Origin: Candidatus Shapirobacteria bacterium
Lineage (GTDB): Bacteria > Patescibacteria > Microgenomatia > UBA12405
DNA: 64,000 nucleotides
Direction of reading: 5' to 3'
Assembly: GCA_028704885.1 (NCBI GenBank)
Contig: JAQWEN010000001.1
Location: 558,001 to 622,000 of the forward strand
Positions within the stretch are counted from its first letter, which is position 1. Each line of letters opens with the position of its first letter. Positions 31,440 through 39,429 of the stretch are shown piece after piece. Both the position numbers and the translations under genes were made by a program. The notes below the pieces were generated by a model that ran no database searches, was not told where the DNA came from, and worked only from the letters and a program-made list of their open reading frames with translations.

Positions 31440-31576
31440 TGGTAAAATAGGCCTATATTAATAATATATTATTAATAAAATTATTTCGGCTAATTTGAAC
31501 GAAGCGTTCAAAAGAGACGATTTATATAGAAAGTTCTTTTAAATTTGAAGAAAATTAAAAAGAAAGGACAATAATT
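31440..31576 (+). promoter_or_regulatory. Leader of the third islet cassette with two palindromes
   Basis: TTAATAATATATTATTAA (31458-31475) is a perfect 18-bp palindrome, and TTGAACG-AAG-CGTTCAA (near 31497-31513) is a perfect 7-bp hairpin. A -10 like TATATT at 31454-31459 is possible but no -35 is clear. TTTATATAGAAAGTTCTTT recalls the leader of the previous cassette. AGAAAGGA is the ribosome binding site. Confidence 0.5.
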
Positions 31577-31897
31577 ATGTGGATTTATTTGCCTTGGATT
31601 TTGGTAGCAGTTTTTTTTATTCTTATTGGTTGGTGGATGGTTATGTTTCACCTTAACAAAAAAAGAGTTAAAAAACTGGTGTGGATGATTCTAAGTTTTA
31701 ATGGAAAAGATTCGGAAACACGAGAAATTCGCGAATTAATTAAAAAATGTTATCTTTATCCATATAAAAACGAAATTGTTATCTTCTTTTTAACTCTTAA
31801 AGAGAAAGCTTACGATTGTGAAGATATTTTTAGATCCAATATTTTTATGGCTCAATATTTATTAATGAAACCAGTAGATAACGAGGTAGTTATTTAA
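31577..31897 (+). CDS. 106-aa membrane-anchored islet protein (IKKC motif)
   Basis: The N-terminus is a membrane helix (WIYLPWILVAVFFILIGWWM). The rest is a cytoplasmic helical domain with WMILSFNGKD, IRELIKKCYLYP and FFLTLKEKAYD. This domain aligns with the soluble 80-residue protein at 30645, so the pair looks like a membrane form and a soluble form of one small family. AGAAAGGA precedes the ATG. Function unknown. Confidence 0.68.
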   Translation: MWIYLPWILVAVFFILIGWWMVMFHLNKKRVKKLVWMILSFNGKDSETREIRELIKKCYLYPYKNEIVIFFLTLKEKAYDCEDIFRSNIFMAQYLLMKPVDNEVVI

Positions 31898-31931
31898 AAT
31901 TGGAGAAAATAATAAATAGGAGGATAAAAGA

Positions 31932-32066
31932 ATGGAAATGTGGTTGATTGTTTTTATTGCTATCGCTGTAATAATTTCTTTTATTTTTGTTTTTGTTTTG
32001 GCTTTATGTAAGATATCTGGTGAGGCATCAAGGAAAGAAGAATCGATGGCAGAGAAGAAGAGGTAG
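31932..32066 (+). CDS. 44-aa membrane peptide
   Basis: The ATG is preceded by ATAGGAGGA at good spacing. The product has one long helix (MWLIVFIAIAVIISFIFVF) and a charged tail (GEASRKEESMAEKKR). It follows the 106-residue gene by 34 bp and lies before a bidirectional terminator. Function unknown. Confidence 0.6.
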   Translation: MEMWLIVFIAIAVIISFIFVFVLALCKISGEASRKEESMAEKKR

Positions 32067-32104
32067 TAAAAATAGAAAATGGCTGAAAAAGAAGTAAAAA
32101 GAAC

Positions 32105-32152
32105 AAAAACCGGCAGGAGTTTGCAAAAGCAAATTAGTGCCGGTTTTTTTTG
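32105..32152. terminator. Bidirectional terminator between the islet and rpsI
   Basis: AACCGGCA and TGCCGGTT form the stem, with an inner TTTGC/GCAAA stem. The plus strand has eight T after it and the minus strand five, so it can end both the islet transcripts and the ribosomal operon. Confidence 0.88.
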
Positions 32153-32159
32153 GAAAAAA

Positions 32160-32573
32160 TTAACGCTTTGGAGATTGCTTTTGGCGTCGGGATTTACCAC
32201 CAGTACCGACCATTCTTCTTTCTTTGACTCGAGAATCGACAGTTAATAAACCAGTTGGTTTAATAATTGCTTTGAAAGATTCATTGATTTTAACTAGAGC
32301 TCGGCAAAGGGCGAGACTAAGAGCCTCAACTTGACCGGCTTTACCACCGCCAGTGATTTTAGTTTCAAAATGATACTTAGCAACAGTGTCAGTGACTAAA
32401 AATGGTCTATCGTAGGCAATTTGAGCAGTTTTTCCAGGAAAATATTTATCAGCTGAAATTTTATTGACAGTTGAATCCCCTTTTCCGGAAAATAATTTAA
32501 CTGTAGCAACAGCAGCTTTTCTTCTACCAATTGCGTAAGTATAAGTGTTTGAAGTTATTTTTTTTGTAGCCAT
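32160..32573 (-). CDS. rpsI: Ribosomal protein S9 (uS9)
   Basis: The 137-residue small-subunit protein lies in the 30S head; its C-terminal tail reaches the P site. It has YAIGRRKAAVATVKL near the N-terminus, ITGGGKAGQVEALSLALCRAL, and the tail VGTGGKSRRQKQSPKR. The usual KARRxPQFSKR ending is recognisable but changed. It is the last gene of the long minus-strand ribosomal run and lies 5 bp after rplM. Confidence 0.97.
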   Translation of the reverse strand: MATKKITSNTYTYAIGRRKAAVATVKLFSGKGDSTVNKISADKYFPGKTAQIAYDRPFLVTDTVAKYHFETKITGGGKAGQVEALSLALCRALVKINESFKAIIKPTGLLTVDSRVKERRMVGTGGKSRRQKQSPKR

Positions 32574-32578
32574 AATCT

Positions 32579-32995
32579 TTATTTAGTGAATTTTTCGGCG
32601 AATTTATGATCAGCGCCAACAAAAACTTTTAATCTAGTCATTCTGACATCTCTTAATTTATTTTTTGGCAACATACCGTAGACACCATGAGTAATTACCT
32701 GACGAGCATCTTTTCTCATGAGTTCACCAAGAGTGAGTTCTTTCAAGTGACCAGACCAGGCAGTGTGATGATAATAAACTTTTTGCTTTAATTTACGACC
32801 AGTAGTGACAATATCAGCAGCATTAATGGCAACAACATAATCACCATCATCTCGATGGTAAGAAAAATCAATTTTACCTTTGCCCATTAGTAATTGAGCA
32901 ATTTCAGTACAAATACGACCTAAGGTTTTACCCTTAAGATCGACTAAATGCCAACTTCTTTCGACTTGGCTACCTTTTACAACTGTAGTTTTCAT
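32579..32995 (-). CDS. rplM: Ribosomal protein L13 (uL13)
   Basis: The 138-residue large-subunit protein is recognised by WHLVDLKGKTLGRICTEIA, YVVAINAADIVTTGRK and VYGMLPKNKLR. It binds 23S rRNA early in assembly. The start overlaps the rplQ stop by 1 bp. A GGAG ribosome binding site lies within the end of rplQ. Confidence 0.97.
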   Translation of the reverse strand: MKTTVVKGSQVERSWHLVDLKGKTLGRICTEIAQLLMGKGKIDFSYHRDDGDYVVAINAADIVTTGRKLKQKVYYHHTAWSGHLKELTLGELMRKDARQVITHGVYGMLPKNKLRDVRMTRLKVFVGADHKFAEKFTK

Positions 32996-33468
32996 TATTT
33001 GATCTCCTTTTTGGCTGCTTTAGTTTTTTTAGCAACAGTTTTTTTAACTTCTTTGTTTTCTTTCTTGACTTTGTTTTTAATATTTTCTTTTTTCTCAGGC
33101 AAAAAGTTGACAGTTTTGACGAAACTATATTTGACGATTAAAGCATCATCACCAAAACGTCGTTTGATTTTAGTAATGGTGGTAAAGTTTGATTTTTGAT
33201 CACCAAAAACTGATTTGAAGTTAGAAACGACACGATTAACCCAAGTTTGATCTTGGAGAACTTTAAATAATTCTCTTTTGGCGGTTAATTCTTCTTTACT
33301 AATAATAGTGTTAGCCAAAGCTTCTACCATAGGAATAATAGCTTTTACTTTTGCTTCAGTGGTTTCAATTGAACCATGAGTAAACATGGCTTTAGTTAAA
33401 GACTTTATTAAAGCTTTTCTTTCATTAAAATTACGGCCTAATTTTTTTCCTGCCATTCGATGTCTCAT
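32995..33468 (-). CDS. rplQ: Ribosomal protein L17 (bL17) with Lys-rich tail
   Basis: The 157-residue protein has the L17 core MRHRMAGKKLGRNFNERKALIKSL and ANTIISKEELTAKRELF. The C-terminal 45 residues are a lysine-rich extension (KKENIKNKVKKENKEVKK) absent from E. coli L17, probably binding rRNA. It lies between rpoA and rplM, extending the alpha operon. Confidence 0.96.
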   Translation of the reverse strand: MRHRMAGKKLGRNFNERKALIKSLTKAMFTHGSIETTEAKVKAIIPMVEALANTIISKEELTAKRELFKVLQDQTWVNRVVSNFKSVFGDQKSNFTTITKIKRRFGDDALIVKYSFVKTVNFLPEKKENIKNKVKKENKEVKKTVAKKTKAAKKEIK

Positions 33469-33471
33469 AGT

Positions 33472-34389
33472 TTATTTCCAAGTGAAGCCTCTTTCTTTTA
33501 ACCAGGCATCGATAACTTTTAATGATTTTTCACCAACATTTTTAGCTTTGCTGACATCTAAACGACCGGCTTTGATTAAAGCATCGATAGTTGGATAACC
33601 AGCTTTCTTAAGAGCATTGGTAACTCTTAAAGGAAGTTCAATTTCTTCAACAGAAATATCACTACCGTGTGGATTTGGAGAAGCTAAAAGAGTAATAACT
33701 TCTTCTTCAAATTCTTTTGGATCGACAATTTGAGAAAAAGAACTAATTAAATCTTTAGCAGCCATTTTTAGTGCATGGAGAGGATCAACAGAACCGTCGG
33801 TCCAAATTTCCATGGTTAATTTGTCGTAATTTGATTTTTTACCTAAACGAGTTGGCTCAACGGTATAATTAGTCTTAATAACTGGAGTAAATGAAGCATC
33901 GAGAATTATTTCACCAACAATATCAGTTTTTTGTTCTTTAGCTAGAGTATAACCAACTCCTCTTTCAACAGTCAAAGACATTTTAATAGATGACTTATTG
34001 TCGGCAAGAGTAGCAATAACTTGATCTGGATTGGAAACTTTACATAAATCAGTATCAGTAATATCAGCAGCGGTAACGATTCCTGGACCTTTCTTTTCGA
34101 GAGTTAATTCAATAGGTTCGTTTTGATTATATTCAAATTTAATTTTTTTAAGGTTTAAAGATACTTCAACTAAATCTTCTTTAACTCCAGGAAGAGTGGT
34201 AAAAAGGTGATTAGCACCATCAACTCTGATTTTGGTAATAGCAGCACCAGGAATGGTAATTAATAAAACGCGTCGCAAACTGTTTCCAAGAGTGTGACCG
34301 AAGCCACCAACTAATGGACTAAGCTCGAACTTACCGTATTTTTCTTCTGTCTTTACGGTTTTGACATTAAACTTGTTTGTTTCGATCAT
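33472..34389 (-). CDS. rpoA: RNA polymerase subunit alpha
   Basis: The 305-residue alpha subunit starts polymerase assembly. The N-terminal domain has PLVGGFGHTLGNSLRRVLL, and the C-terminal domain (about 245-305) has the helix-hairpin-helix PLRVTNALKKAGYPTIDALI. A good AAGGAGC site precedes the ATG. It lies directly after rpsD, as in the classical alpha operon. Confidence 0.98.
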   Translation of the reverse strand: MIETNKFNVKTVKTEEKYGKFELSPLVGGFGHTLGNSLRRVLLITIPGAAITKIRVDGANHLFTTLPGVKEDLVEVSLNLKKIKFEYNQNEPIELTLEKKGPGIVTAADITDTDLCKVSNPDQVIATLADNKSSIKMSLTVERGVGYTLAKEQKTDIVGEIILDASFTPVIKTNYTVEPTRLGKKSNYDKLTMEIWTDGSVDPLHALKMAAKDLISSFSQIVDPKEFEEEVITLLASPNPHGSDISVEEIELPLRVTNALKKAGYPTIDALIKAGRLDVSKAKNVGEKSLKVIDAWLKERGFTWK

Positions 34390-34407
34390 TGTAGCTCCTT
34401 TTTTTTA

Positions 34408-35040
34408 TTATCTTGAATAATATTCAATTATTAAATTGACATCAATATCTTGGCCAATTTCTTCTCTAACTGGAGTAGAAATGACTTTGACAGTAAGGTT
34501 TTTTTTGTTTAAATCAAGCCACTGAGGGGCTTTAAAATCACTTTCCATGGCAGGAAGGACATCTTTATAGTTATTAATAGTTTTAGCGTCAAAACTGACT
34601 AAATCACCAATTTTGGTTTCATAAGAGGAAATGTTGAGTTTTTTGCCATTAATTAGGACATGTTTATGACTGGTTAATTGTTTAGCTAAAGATCTGGACA
34701 AAACCAAACCTGATTTATAAAGAACATTATCCAAACGTTTTTCGAGAAGAATCATTAAATTGTCACCGACTAAGCCTTTGAGTTTTTTGGCTTTGAGATA
34801 ATAGTTTTTAAATTGGGTTTCTTGGACACCGTAAATTCTTTTAGCTTTTTGTTTAGCACGAAGCTGAATACCGTAGTCAGTAGGCTTGCTGCCACCTTTG
34901 GCACCATGCATACCTGGTTTAACAGCACCTTTCTTTTCGATTGGACACTTAGAAGAGTTGCAACGAACACCTTTCAAATAAAGTTTAGAACCAGCAGTTC
35001 GACAGAGTCGACATTTTGTATTTAAAGTAATTCTTGACAT
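34408..35040 (-). CDS. rpsD: Ribosomal protein S4 (uS4), zinc form
   Basis: I start at ATG 35040 (210 residues) since an earlier frame start would overlap rpsK for no gain. S4 begins 30S assembly. It has the zinc-type N-terminus KCRLCRTAGSKLYLKGVRC with NSSKC, the S4 RNA-binding domain (MILLEKRLDNVLYKSGL, SHKHVLINGKK) and the tail DVNLIIEYYSR. Four cysteines place it in the C+ group. Confidence 0.97.
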   Translation of the reverse strand: MSRITLNTKCRLCRTAGSKLYLKGVRCNSSKCPIEKKGAVKPGMHGAKGGSKPTDYGIQLRAKQKAKRIYGVQETQFKNYYLKAKKLKGLVGDNLMILLEKRLDNVLYKSGLVLSRSLAKQLTSHKHVLINGKKLNISSYETKIGDLVSFDAKTINNYKDVLPAMESDFKAPQWLDLNKKNLTVKVISTPVREEIGQDIDVNLIIEYYSR

Positions 35041-35050
35041 ATTTTTTTGT

Positions 35051-35461
35051 TTAAACTCTTCTTTGTTTTGGAGGTCTTGGACCATTGTGAGGAATTGGAG
35101 TGATATCAGAGATCATATCGACATCAAAATCTCTTTTGGTGCGAAGATATCTAAGAGCAGCATCCCGACCTGAACCTGGACCTTTCAAATAAACAGCTAA
35201 TTTTTTAACACCATGTTTTTTGGCTTCTTCTAGGGTTTTTTCAATGGCAGTAGTAGCGGCATAAGGAGTAGATTTTCTGGCTCCTTTAAAACCACAGTTA
35301 CCTGAACTTGACCAGGCAACAGTTTTACCCTTGGAATCAGTAATAGTAACAATAGTATTATTAAAAGTTGATTGAATATAAAGTCGACCTTCAGCAATAT
35401 TTTTAAATGTTTTCTTTTTGACGACTGTATTAGTAGTTGTTTTAGTTTTTTGTTCTGCCAT
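35051..35461 (-). CDS. rpsK: Ribosomal protein S11 (uS11)
   Basis: The 136-residue platform protein has IYIQSTFNNTIVTITD-type LYIQSTFNNTIVTITD, SSSGNCGFKGARKSTPYAA, KGPGSGRDAALR and the tail DITPIPHNGPRPPKQRRV. The N-terminal 18 residues are Lys/Thr-rich. It sits between rpsM and rpsD. Confidence 0.97.
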   Translation of the reverse strand: MAEQKTKTTTNTVVKKKTFKNIAEGRLYIQSTFNNTIVTITDSKGKTVAWSSSGNCGFKGARKSTPYAATTAIEKTLEEAKKHGVKKLAVYLKGPGSGRDAALRYLRTKRDFDVDMISDITPIPHNGPRPPKQRRV

Positions 35462-35472
35462 TTTTTTATTAA

Positions 35473-35892
35473 TTATTTATTACTATTGATGCTAGCGTCT
35501 TTTTGGGCGGTTTCAATTTTTGCCCAAGCTTCTTTGGTTAATGAACCGACAGTCTTTTTCTTACCTTTTCGGGTACGAGCATTGGTTTTGGTTCTTTGAC
35601 CATGACATGGAAGACTAACAATGTGACGAATACCACGATAAGCTTTGATGGCTTTTAAACGATCAATGTTTTCGCGGATTTCTTTTTTAAGATCACCTTC
35701 GACTTTAAAACCTTCGAGAGCTTTCATTAAATTAGAGACATCGTCGCGAGACAAATCTTTAATTCTAGTATTTAAATCGATTTTGGCTTTTTTGGCCAAT
35801 TCAATAACATTGGTTCGACCAATGCCAAAGAAACGGGTTAAACCAATTTCGGCTCTTTCATTATCTGGAATTTCAACACCAACGATTCTCAT
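35473..35892 (-). CDS. rpsM: Ribosomal protein S13 (uS13)
   Basis: The 139-residue head protein has MRIVGVEIPDNERAEIGLTR, FGIGRTN, RDVSNLMK-type DDVSNLM and GIRHIVSLPCHGQRTKTNARTRKG. It contacts tRNA in the P site. The C-terminus has an extra 20-residue tail (SLTKEAWAKIETAQKDASIN) not usual in E. coli. It lies just after rpmJ. Confidence 0.97.
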   Translation of the reverse strand: MRIVGVEIPDNERAEIGLTRFFGIGRTNVIELAKKAKIDLNTRIKDLSRDDVSNLMKALEGFKVEGDLKKEIRENIDRLKAIKAYRGIRHIVSLPCHGQRTKTNARTRKGKKKTVGSLTKEAWAKIETAQKDASINSNK

Positions 35893-35898
35893 ATTTAA

Positions 35899-36012
35899 TT
35901 AACCCTGTTTTTGGGTATGTCTTTTGGTAGAACAAATAATACGTCGAACTCCTCGGCGGAGAACTACTTTACAGTTTTTACATCGACGTTTAATACTAGA
36001 TTTTACTTTCAT
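35899..36012 (-). CDS. rpmJ: Ribosomal protein L36 (bL36), zinc form
   Basis: I read a 37-residue protein: MKVKSSIKRRCKNCKVVLRR, then GVRRIICSTKRHTQKQG. The zinc ligands are CKNC and C-x4-H (CSTKRH), so this is the C+ form. It lies between infA and rpsM as in most bacteria. It is shorter than the common ORF cutoff but unmistakable. Confidence 0.97.
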   Translation of the reverse strand: MKVKSSIKRRCKNCKVVLRRGVRRIICSTKRHTQKQG

Positions 36013-36069
36013 ATAGGAACTTGGATATTGTAACCTAAAAAGTCAGCAATATCAAAGAGTAAATTTAAT

Positions 36070-36273
36070 TTATATGCGATAGACAATTCTGCCCTTCTCT
36101 CCTTCTGGACTAAGGACTAAAGAAACATTGTCTCCAGCCATAACTCGGATGTGATGCATCCTAAGTTTGCCGGCTAAATGAGCAATAATGTCATTGCCAT
36201 TTTCGAGTTTAACTCGATATAAGGAATTAGGCAAGACTTCGGTTATTTGACCTCTGACGGTTGGTTCTTTCAA
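36070..36273 (-). CDS. infA: Translation initiation factor IF-1
   Basis: The 67-residue OB-fold protein binds the A site during initiation. It has VRGQITEVLPNSLYRVKLENG, HLAGKLRMHHIRVMAGD and VSLVLSPEGEKGRIVYRI. It is about five residues shorter than the E. coli factor, at the N-terminus. Its start overlaps the adk stop by 4 bp. Confidence 0.97.
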   Translation of the reverse strand: MKEPTVRGQITEVLPNSLYRVKLENGNDIIAHLAGKLRMHHIRVMAGDNVSLVLSPEGEKGRIVYRI

Positions 36274-36857
36274 TTTTGAGGTAAACTATTAACTTTTTGA
36301 CAGATGTCTTCGAAAATTGGTTCGATAGGACGATTACCATTGACTCTAAATAAGAGATTTTTGGCTTGGAAATAATCCATAATTAAACCATTGTTATCGT
36401 CGTAAAATTTTTGACGAGCAGCCATGGCCTCTGGAGTATTGTCGGTACGAGCGGCATCTTGAAATTCAACACCTCTGGCGGCGCGACGAGCTTGAATTTC
36501 CTCAAAGGTAACATCGAGATGAATAATTAGATCTAGAGGTTGATTTTGAGATGATAAATAATTTTCAATAAATTGACCTTGACTTAGCATTCGAGGGAAA
36601 CCGTCAATAATAAAATTTTGATTATTAATTTTGGTTAAATTAGTAGTTAAAATAGTAAACAAAATCTCGTCTGGAACCAAATTTCCGCCATCGATATAGG
36701 ATTTAGCTTTTAAACCAAGTTCGGAATTTGCGGCTATTTCGTCTCGAAGAAGTTGACCAGTTGAATAGTGGGTTAAATTATATTTTTCAGCAATAAGTTT
36801 GGCCTGAGTGGATTTACCACAGCCTGATGGACCAATTATGAATAGATTTAGAGCCAT
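36270..36857 (-). CDS. adk: Adenylate kinase, short form
   Basis: The 195-residue enzyme converts AMP and ATP to two ADP. It has the P-loop FIIGPSGCGKSTQAKL, the AMP-binding HYSTGQLLRDEI and FIIDGFPRMLSQGQF, and a short LID (RRAARGVEFQDAARTD) in place of the longer zinc-type LID. This short LID is common in small-genome bacteria. It lies between secY and infA. Confidence 0.95.
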   Translation of the reverse strand: MALNLFIIGPSGCGKSTQAKLIAEKYNLTHYSTGQLLRDEIAANSELGLKAKSYIDGGNLVPDEILFTILTTNLTKINNQNFIIDGFPRMLSQGQFIENYLSSQNQPLDLIIHLDVTFEEIQARRAARGVEFQDAARTDNTPEAMAARQKFYDDNNGLIMDYFQAKNLLFRVNGNRPIEPIFEDICQKVNSLPQN

Positions 36858-36873
36858 TTTTTTTAATTAATAA

Positions 36874-38154
36874 TTAATAAGATAATTTGTCGTAATTTTG
36901 CATTTGAACGACATTTTCTAATTTGCGAGTTAATTCAATAACGACAGAGACAACGATTAGAACGCTGGTTCCACCAATAGTTAAAGTAGTTATTCCAGTA
37001 ATCTTTTGAATTATAGAAGGAGCAACAGCAATTAGACCTAGAAAAACTGAACCAATAACAATAACCCGATTAATTAGATATTTAAGACGTTTCTCAGTGG
37101 AAATGCCGGGACGAATACCGGGGATGAAACCACCTGATTTTCGGAGTTCGTCAGCAATATCTTTTGGTTTGAAAATAACTGAGGTGTAGAAAAAAGTGAA
37201 ACCCATGACTAATAAAAAGTAGAAAACCATATAAAAATATCCATCGGTTCTAAAAATATTAGCAAAAGTGGTGGCAGTAGAGGCAATAAAATGATTTGGA
37301 ACTTTACCTAAAAATTGGCCTAAAAGAGAGGGAACAGTAGCAAGAGAGACAGCAAAAATGATTGGCATAACTCCAGCAGTATTAATTTTGATAGGAAGAT
37401 AAGTGGATTGACCACGCTTGGCGTAATTTATAGGAACACGAAGAATTGCTTCTTCGACCAAAACGATACTTAAAATTAAGGCAAAAGCCATAGCAGCAAG
37501 AATGACTAGGTTTAAAGTATTTTGAGGATTAGAAAAATCGGTAATACTAAAAGTTTGAATAAAACTAATTGGCAAACGAGAAATGATACCGGCGAAAATA
37601 AGCATGGAAATACCGTTACCAACTCCATAAATATTAATCATTTCGCCCAAGAAAATCATTATCATGGTGCCAGCTAACATACTAAAAATCATACCAACAA
37701 TCATAATTGGATTTAAATCGGTAATGATATTTTGGGATCGAAGAATAGTAAACATACCAATACCATTAATGATGGCGAAAGGAATAGTGGCAATACGAGT
37801 ATATTGATTAATTTTGGCCCGGCCATATTCCCCTTCTTTTTGAAGTTCTTCAATTTGAGGGATAACTAGGGCTAAAAGCTGCATCATAACTGAAGCATTG
37901 ATATAAGGAGATAAACCAAGAGCAGCAATAGAAAAATTGGCAAGAGTGCCACCAGAAAAAATATCTAAAAGAGAAAGTAATTGATTTTGAGAGAAAAACT
38001 GCTTAAGAAGAGTCAAATTTACACCAGGAACTGGGATGTGAGCAATGAGACGAAAAAAAATTAAAAGTAAAAGAGTGATTATTAATTTTTTCCTAAATAT
38101 TGGGGTTTTTAAACCCTCAACATATAGAAGAAGAGACTTGGCTATCAAATTCAT
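36874..38154 (-). CDS. secY: Protein translocase subunit SecY
   Basis: The 426-residue channel subunit has about ten membrane segments. Recognised parts are FFRLIAHIPVPGVNL, LDIFSGGTLANFSIAALGLSPYINASVMMQLL, YAKRGQSTYLPIKINTAGVMPIIFA, and KPKDIADELRKSGGFIPGIRPG in the cytoplasmic loop that contacts the ribosome. Its start overlaps the rplO stop by 1 bp. Confidence 0.98.
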   Translation of the reverse strand: MNLIAKSLLLYVEGLKTPIFRKKLIITLLLLIFFRLIAHIPVPGVNLTLLKQFFSQNQLLSLLDIFSGGTLANFSIAALGLSPYINASVMMQLLALVIPQIEELQKEGEYGRAKINQYTRIATIPFAIINGIGMFTILRSQNIITDLNPIMIVGMIFSMLAGTMIMIFLGEMINIYGVGNGISMLIFAGIISRLPISFIQTFSITDFSNPQNTLNLVILAAMAFALILSIVLVEEAILRVPINYAKRGQSTYLPIKINTAGVMPIIFAVSLATVPSLLGQFLGKVPNHFIASTATTFANIFRTDGYFYMVFYFLLVMGFTFFYTSVIFKPKDIADELRKSGGFIPGIRPGISTEKRLKYLINRVIVIGSVFLGLIAVAPSIIQKITGITTLTIGGTSVLIVVSVVIELTRKLENVVQMQNYDKLSY

Positions 38155-38603
38155 TACTCTATATTACCACCCGCGGCAATAATTTTGTTTTGGGCAACTT
38201 TCGAAAGAGAAAGACCTTTAAATTTTAGAGCTTTAGTGATGTTACCAGTGGCAAGAATCTTAAAACTAGAATGAAAGTTTTTAAGAGAAGTTTTTGAGTT
38301 TTTAGCAAGTGAAGCAGCATCAACAATTTCATTGACTTTAAACCATTTTTCAATTTGATTTAAATTGATATTGACAATATTTTTTTGATTTTGGAGACGA
38401 TGTTTACCTCTCATAAATGGAAGTCGTTTGATCCAAGATTTTTTGTGTTTAGTGCCAGCAAAAGCTAGAGCCGTTGAACCTCGAGCTTTGTCACCTTTAG
38501 TGCCACGACCAGAAGTGTGACCACCAAGACCTGAACCGATACCACGACCGCAACGACGAGCTGGTTTTTGAGTAATTTTAGTTAGTTTAGATAAAATTTC
38601 CAT
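38154..38603 (-). CDS. rplO: Ribosomal protein L15 (uL15)
   Basis: The 149-residue protein has the glycine-rich start RRCGRGIGSGLGGHTSGRGTKGDKARG and the C-terminal IKALKFKGLSLSKVAQ-type core. It follows rpsE after only 1 bp. There is no rpmD (L30) gene between them, in line with the known absence of L30 in Patescibacteria. Confidence 0.97.
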   Translation of the reverse strand: MEILSKLTKITQKPARRCGRGIGSGLGGHTSGRGTKGDKARGSTALAFAGTKHKKSWIKRLPFMRGKHRLQNQKNIVNINLNQIEKWFKVNEIVDAASLAKNSKTSLKNFHSSFKILATGNITKALKFKGLSLSKVAQNKIIAAGGNIE

Positions 38604-38604
38604 A

Positions 38605-39072
38605 TTATTTCTTTAGAGTAGAAAGAGCTTCTAAAGCAGCCCAAACATTAATTGATTTATTTTTAGAACCAATGATTTTACTGACGATATCTTGGATGCC
38701 AGCCAATTCGACGACAGATCGAACTGGACCACCAGCAATAAGACCACTTCCTTTTTTACCAGGTCGAATCATAACAATAGCGCCTTTGAATTTCAAAGTG
38801 ACAGCGCCAGAAATAGTACCGTCAACAATTGGAATAGTAATTAAACTTTTTTGAGCTTTTTTAATACCCTTTTGAATAGCATCAGCAACACTCTTGGCTT
38901 TACCTAAACCAACACCAACTCGGTTTTTTTTATCACCAGAGACAACTAGAGCCGTGAAATGGATTTGATTTCCGCCTTTAGTTTTTTTGGAAACTCTTTT
39001 AATTTCAACAACCTTGTCAGTAAATTCGCTGACTGGTTTTTCGTATTTTTGATATCTTTGATTATTATCCAT
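38605..39072 (-). CDS. rpsE: Ribosomal protein S5 (uS5)
   Basis: The 155-residue protein has VVEIKRVSKKTKGGNQIHFTALVVSGD and KNRVGVGLGKAKSVADAIQKG, then IPIVDGTISGAVTLKFKGA and RPGKKGSGLIAGGPVRSVVELAGI. It helps decoding accuracy and mRNA unwinding at the entry channel. It lies between rplR and rplO. Confidence 0.97.
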   Translation of the reverse strand: MDNNQRYQKYEKPVSEFTDKVVEIKRVSKKTKGGNQIHFTALVVSGDKKNRVGVGLGKAKSVADAIQKGIKKAQKSLITIPIVDGTISGAVTLKFKGAIVMIRPGKKGSGLIAGGPVRSVVELAGIQDIVSKIIGSKNKSINVWAALEALSTLKK

Positions 39073-39076
39073 AAAT

Positions 39077-39421
39077 TTAAAAATTTAAACCTTTAGAGCG
39101 GGCGCCATCAGCAAGAGCTTTAACTCGGCCATGGTAACGGTAAAGACCGCGATCGAATCTAACTTTAATAATCTTTTTTTCTAGGGCAAGAATAGCAATT
39201 TGTTCACCAACGGCAGTAGCTTTTTCAGTTTTAGTACCTTTGGCTAATTTTAAACCTTTAGTAGAAACAGCAACTAAGGTTTTACCGTGTTTATCGTCAA
39301 TAATTTGAGCCCAAAGATGTTGATTACTTCTGAAGACTGTTAATCGAGGAACGCCTGAATTAAGGGCTAATTTAGCTCTAACTCTGTTTTGACGTCGTTG
39401 TTTTGGGTTGTGTATAATCAT
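39077..39421 (-). CDS. rplR: Ribosomal protein L18 (uL18)
   Basis: The 114-residue protein binds 5S rRNA in the central protuberance. It has RRQNRVRAKLALNSGVPRLTVFRSNQHLWAQIIDD and VRFDRGLYRYHGRVKALADGARSKGLNF. It lies 8 bp after rplF, with a short AT-rich gap. Confidence 0.97.
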   Translation of the reverse strand: MIIHNPKQRRQNRVRAKLALNSGVPRLTVFRSNQHLWAQIIDDKHGKTLVAVSTKGLKLAKGTKTEKATAVGEQIAILALEKKIIKVRFDRGLYRYHGRVKALADGARSKGLNF

Positions 39422-39429
39422 ATTATTTT

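Noticed and set aside
32080..32230. ATG frame starting MAEKEVKR after the 44-aa gene
   Set aside because: It runs through the bidirectional terminator into the antisense of rpsI.
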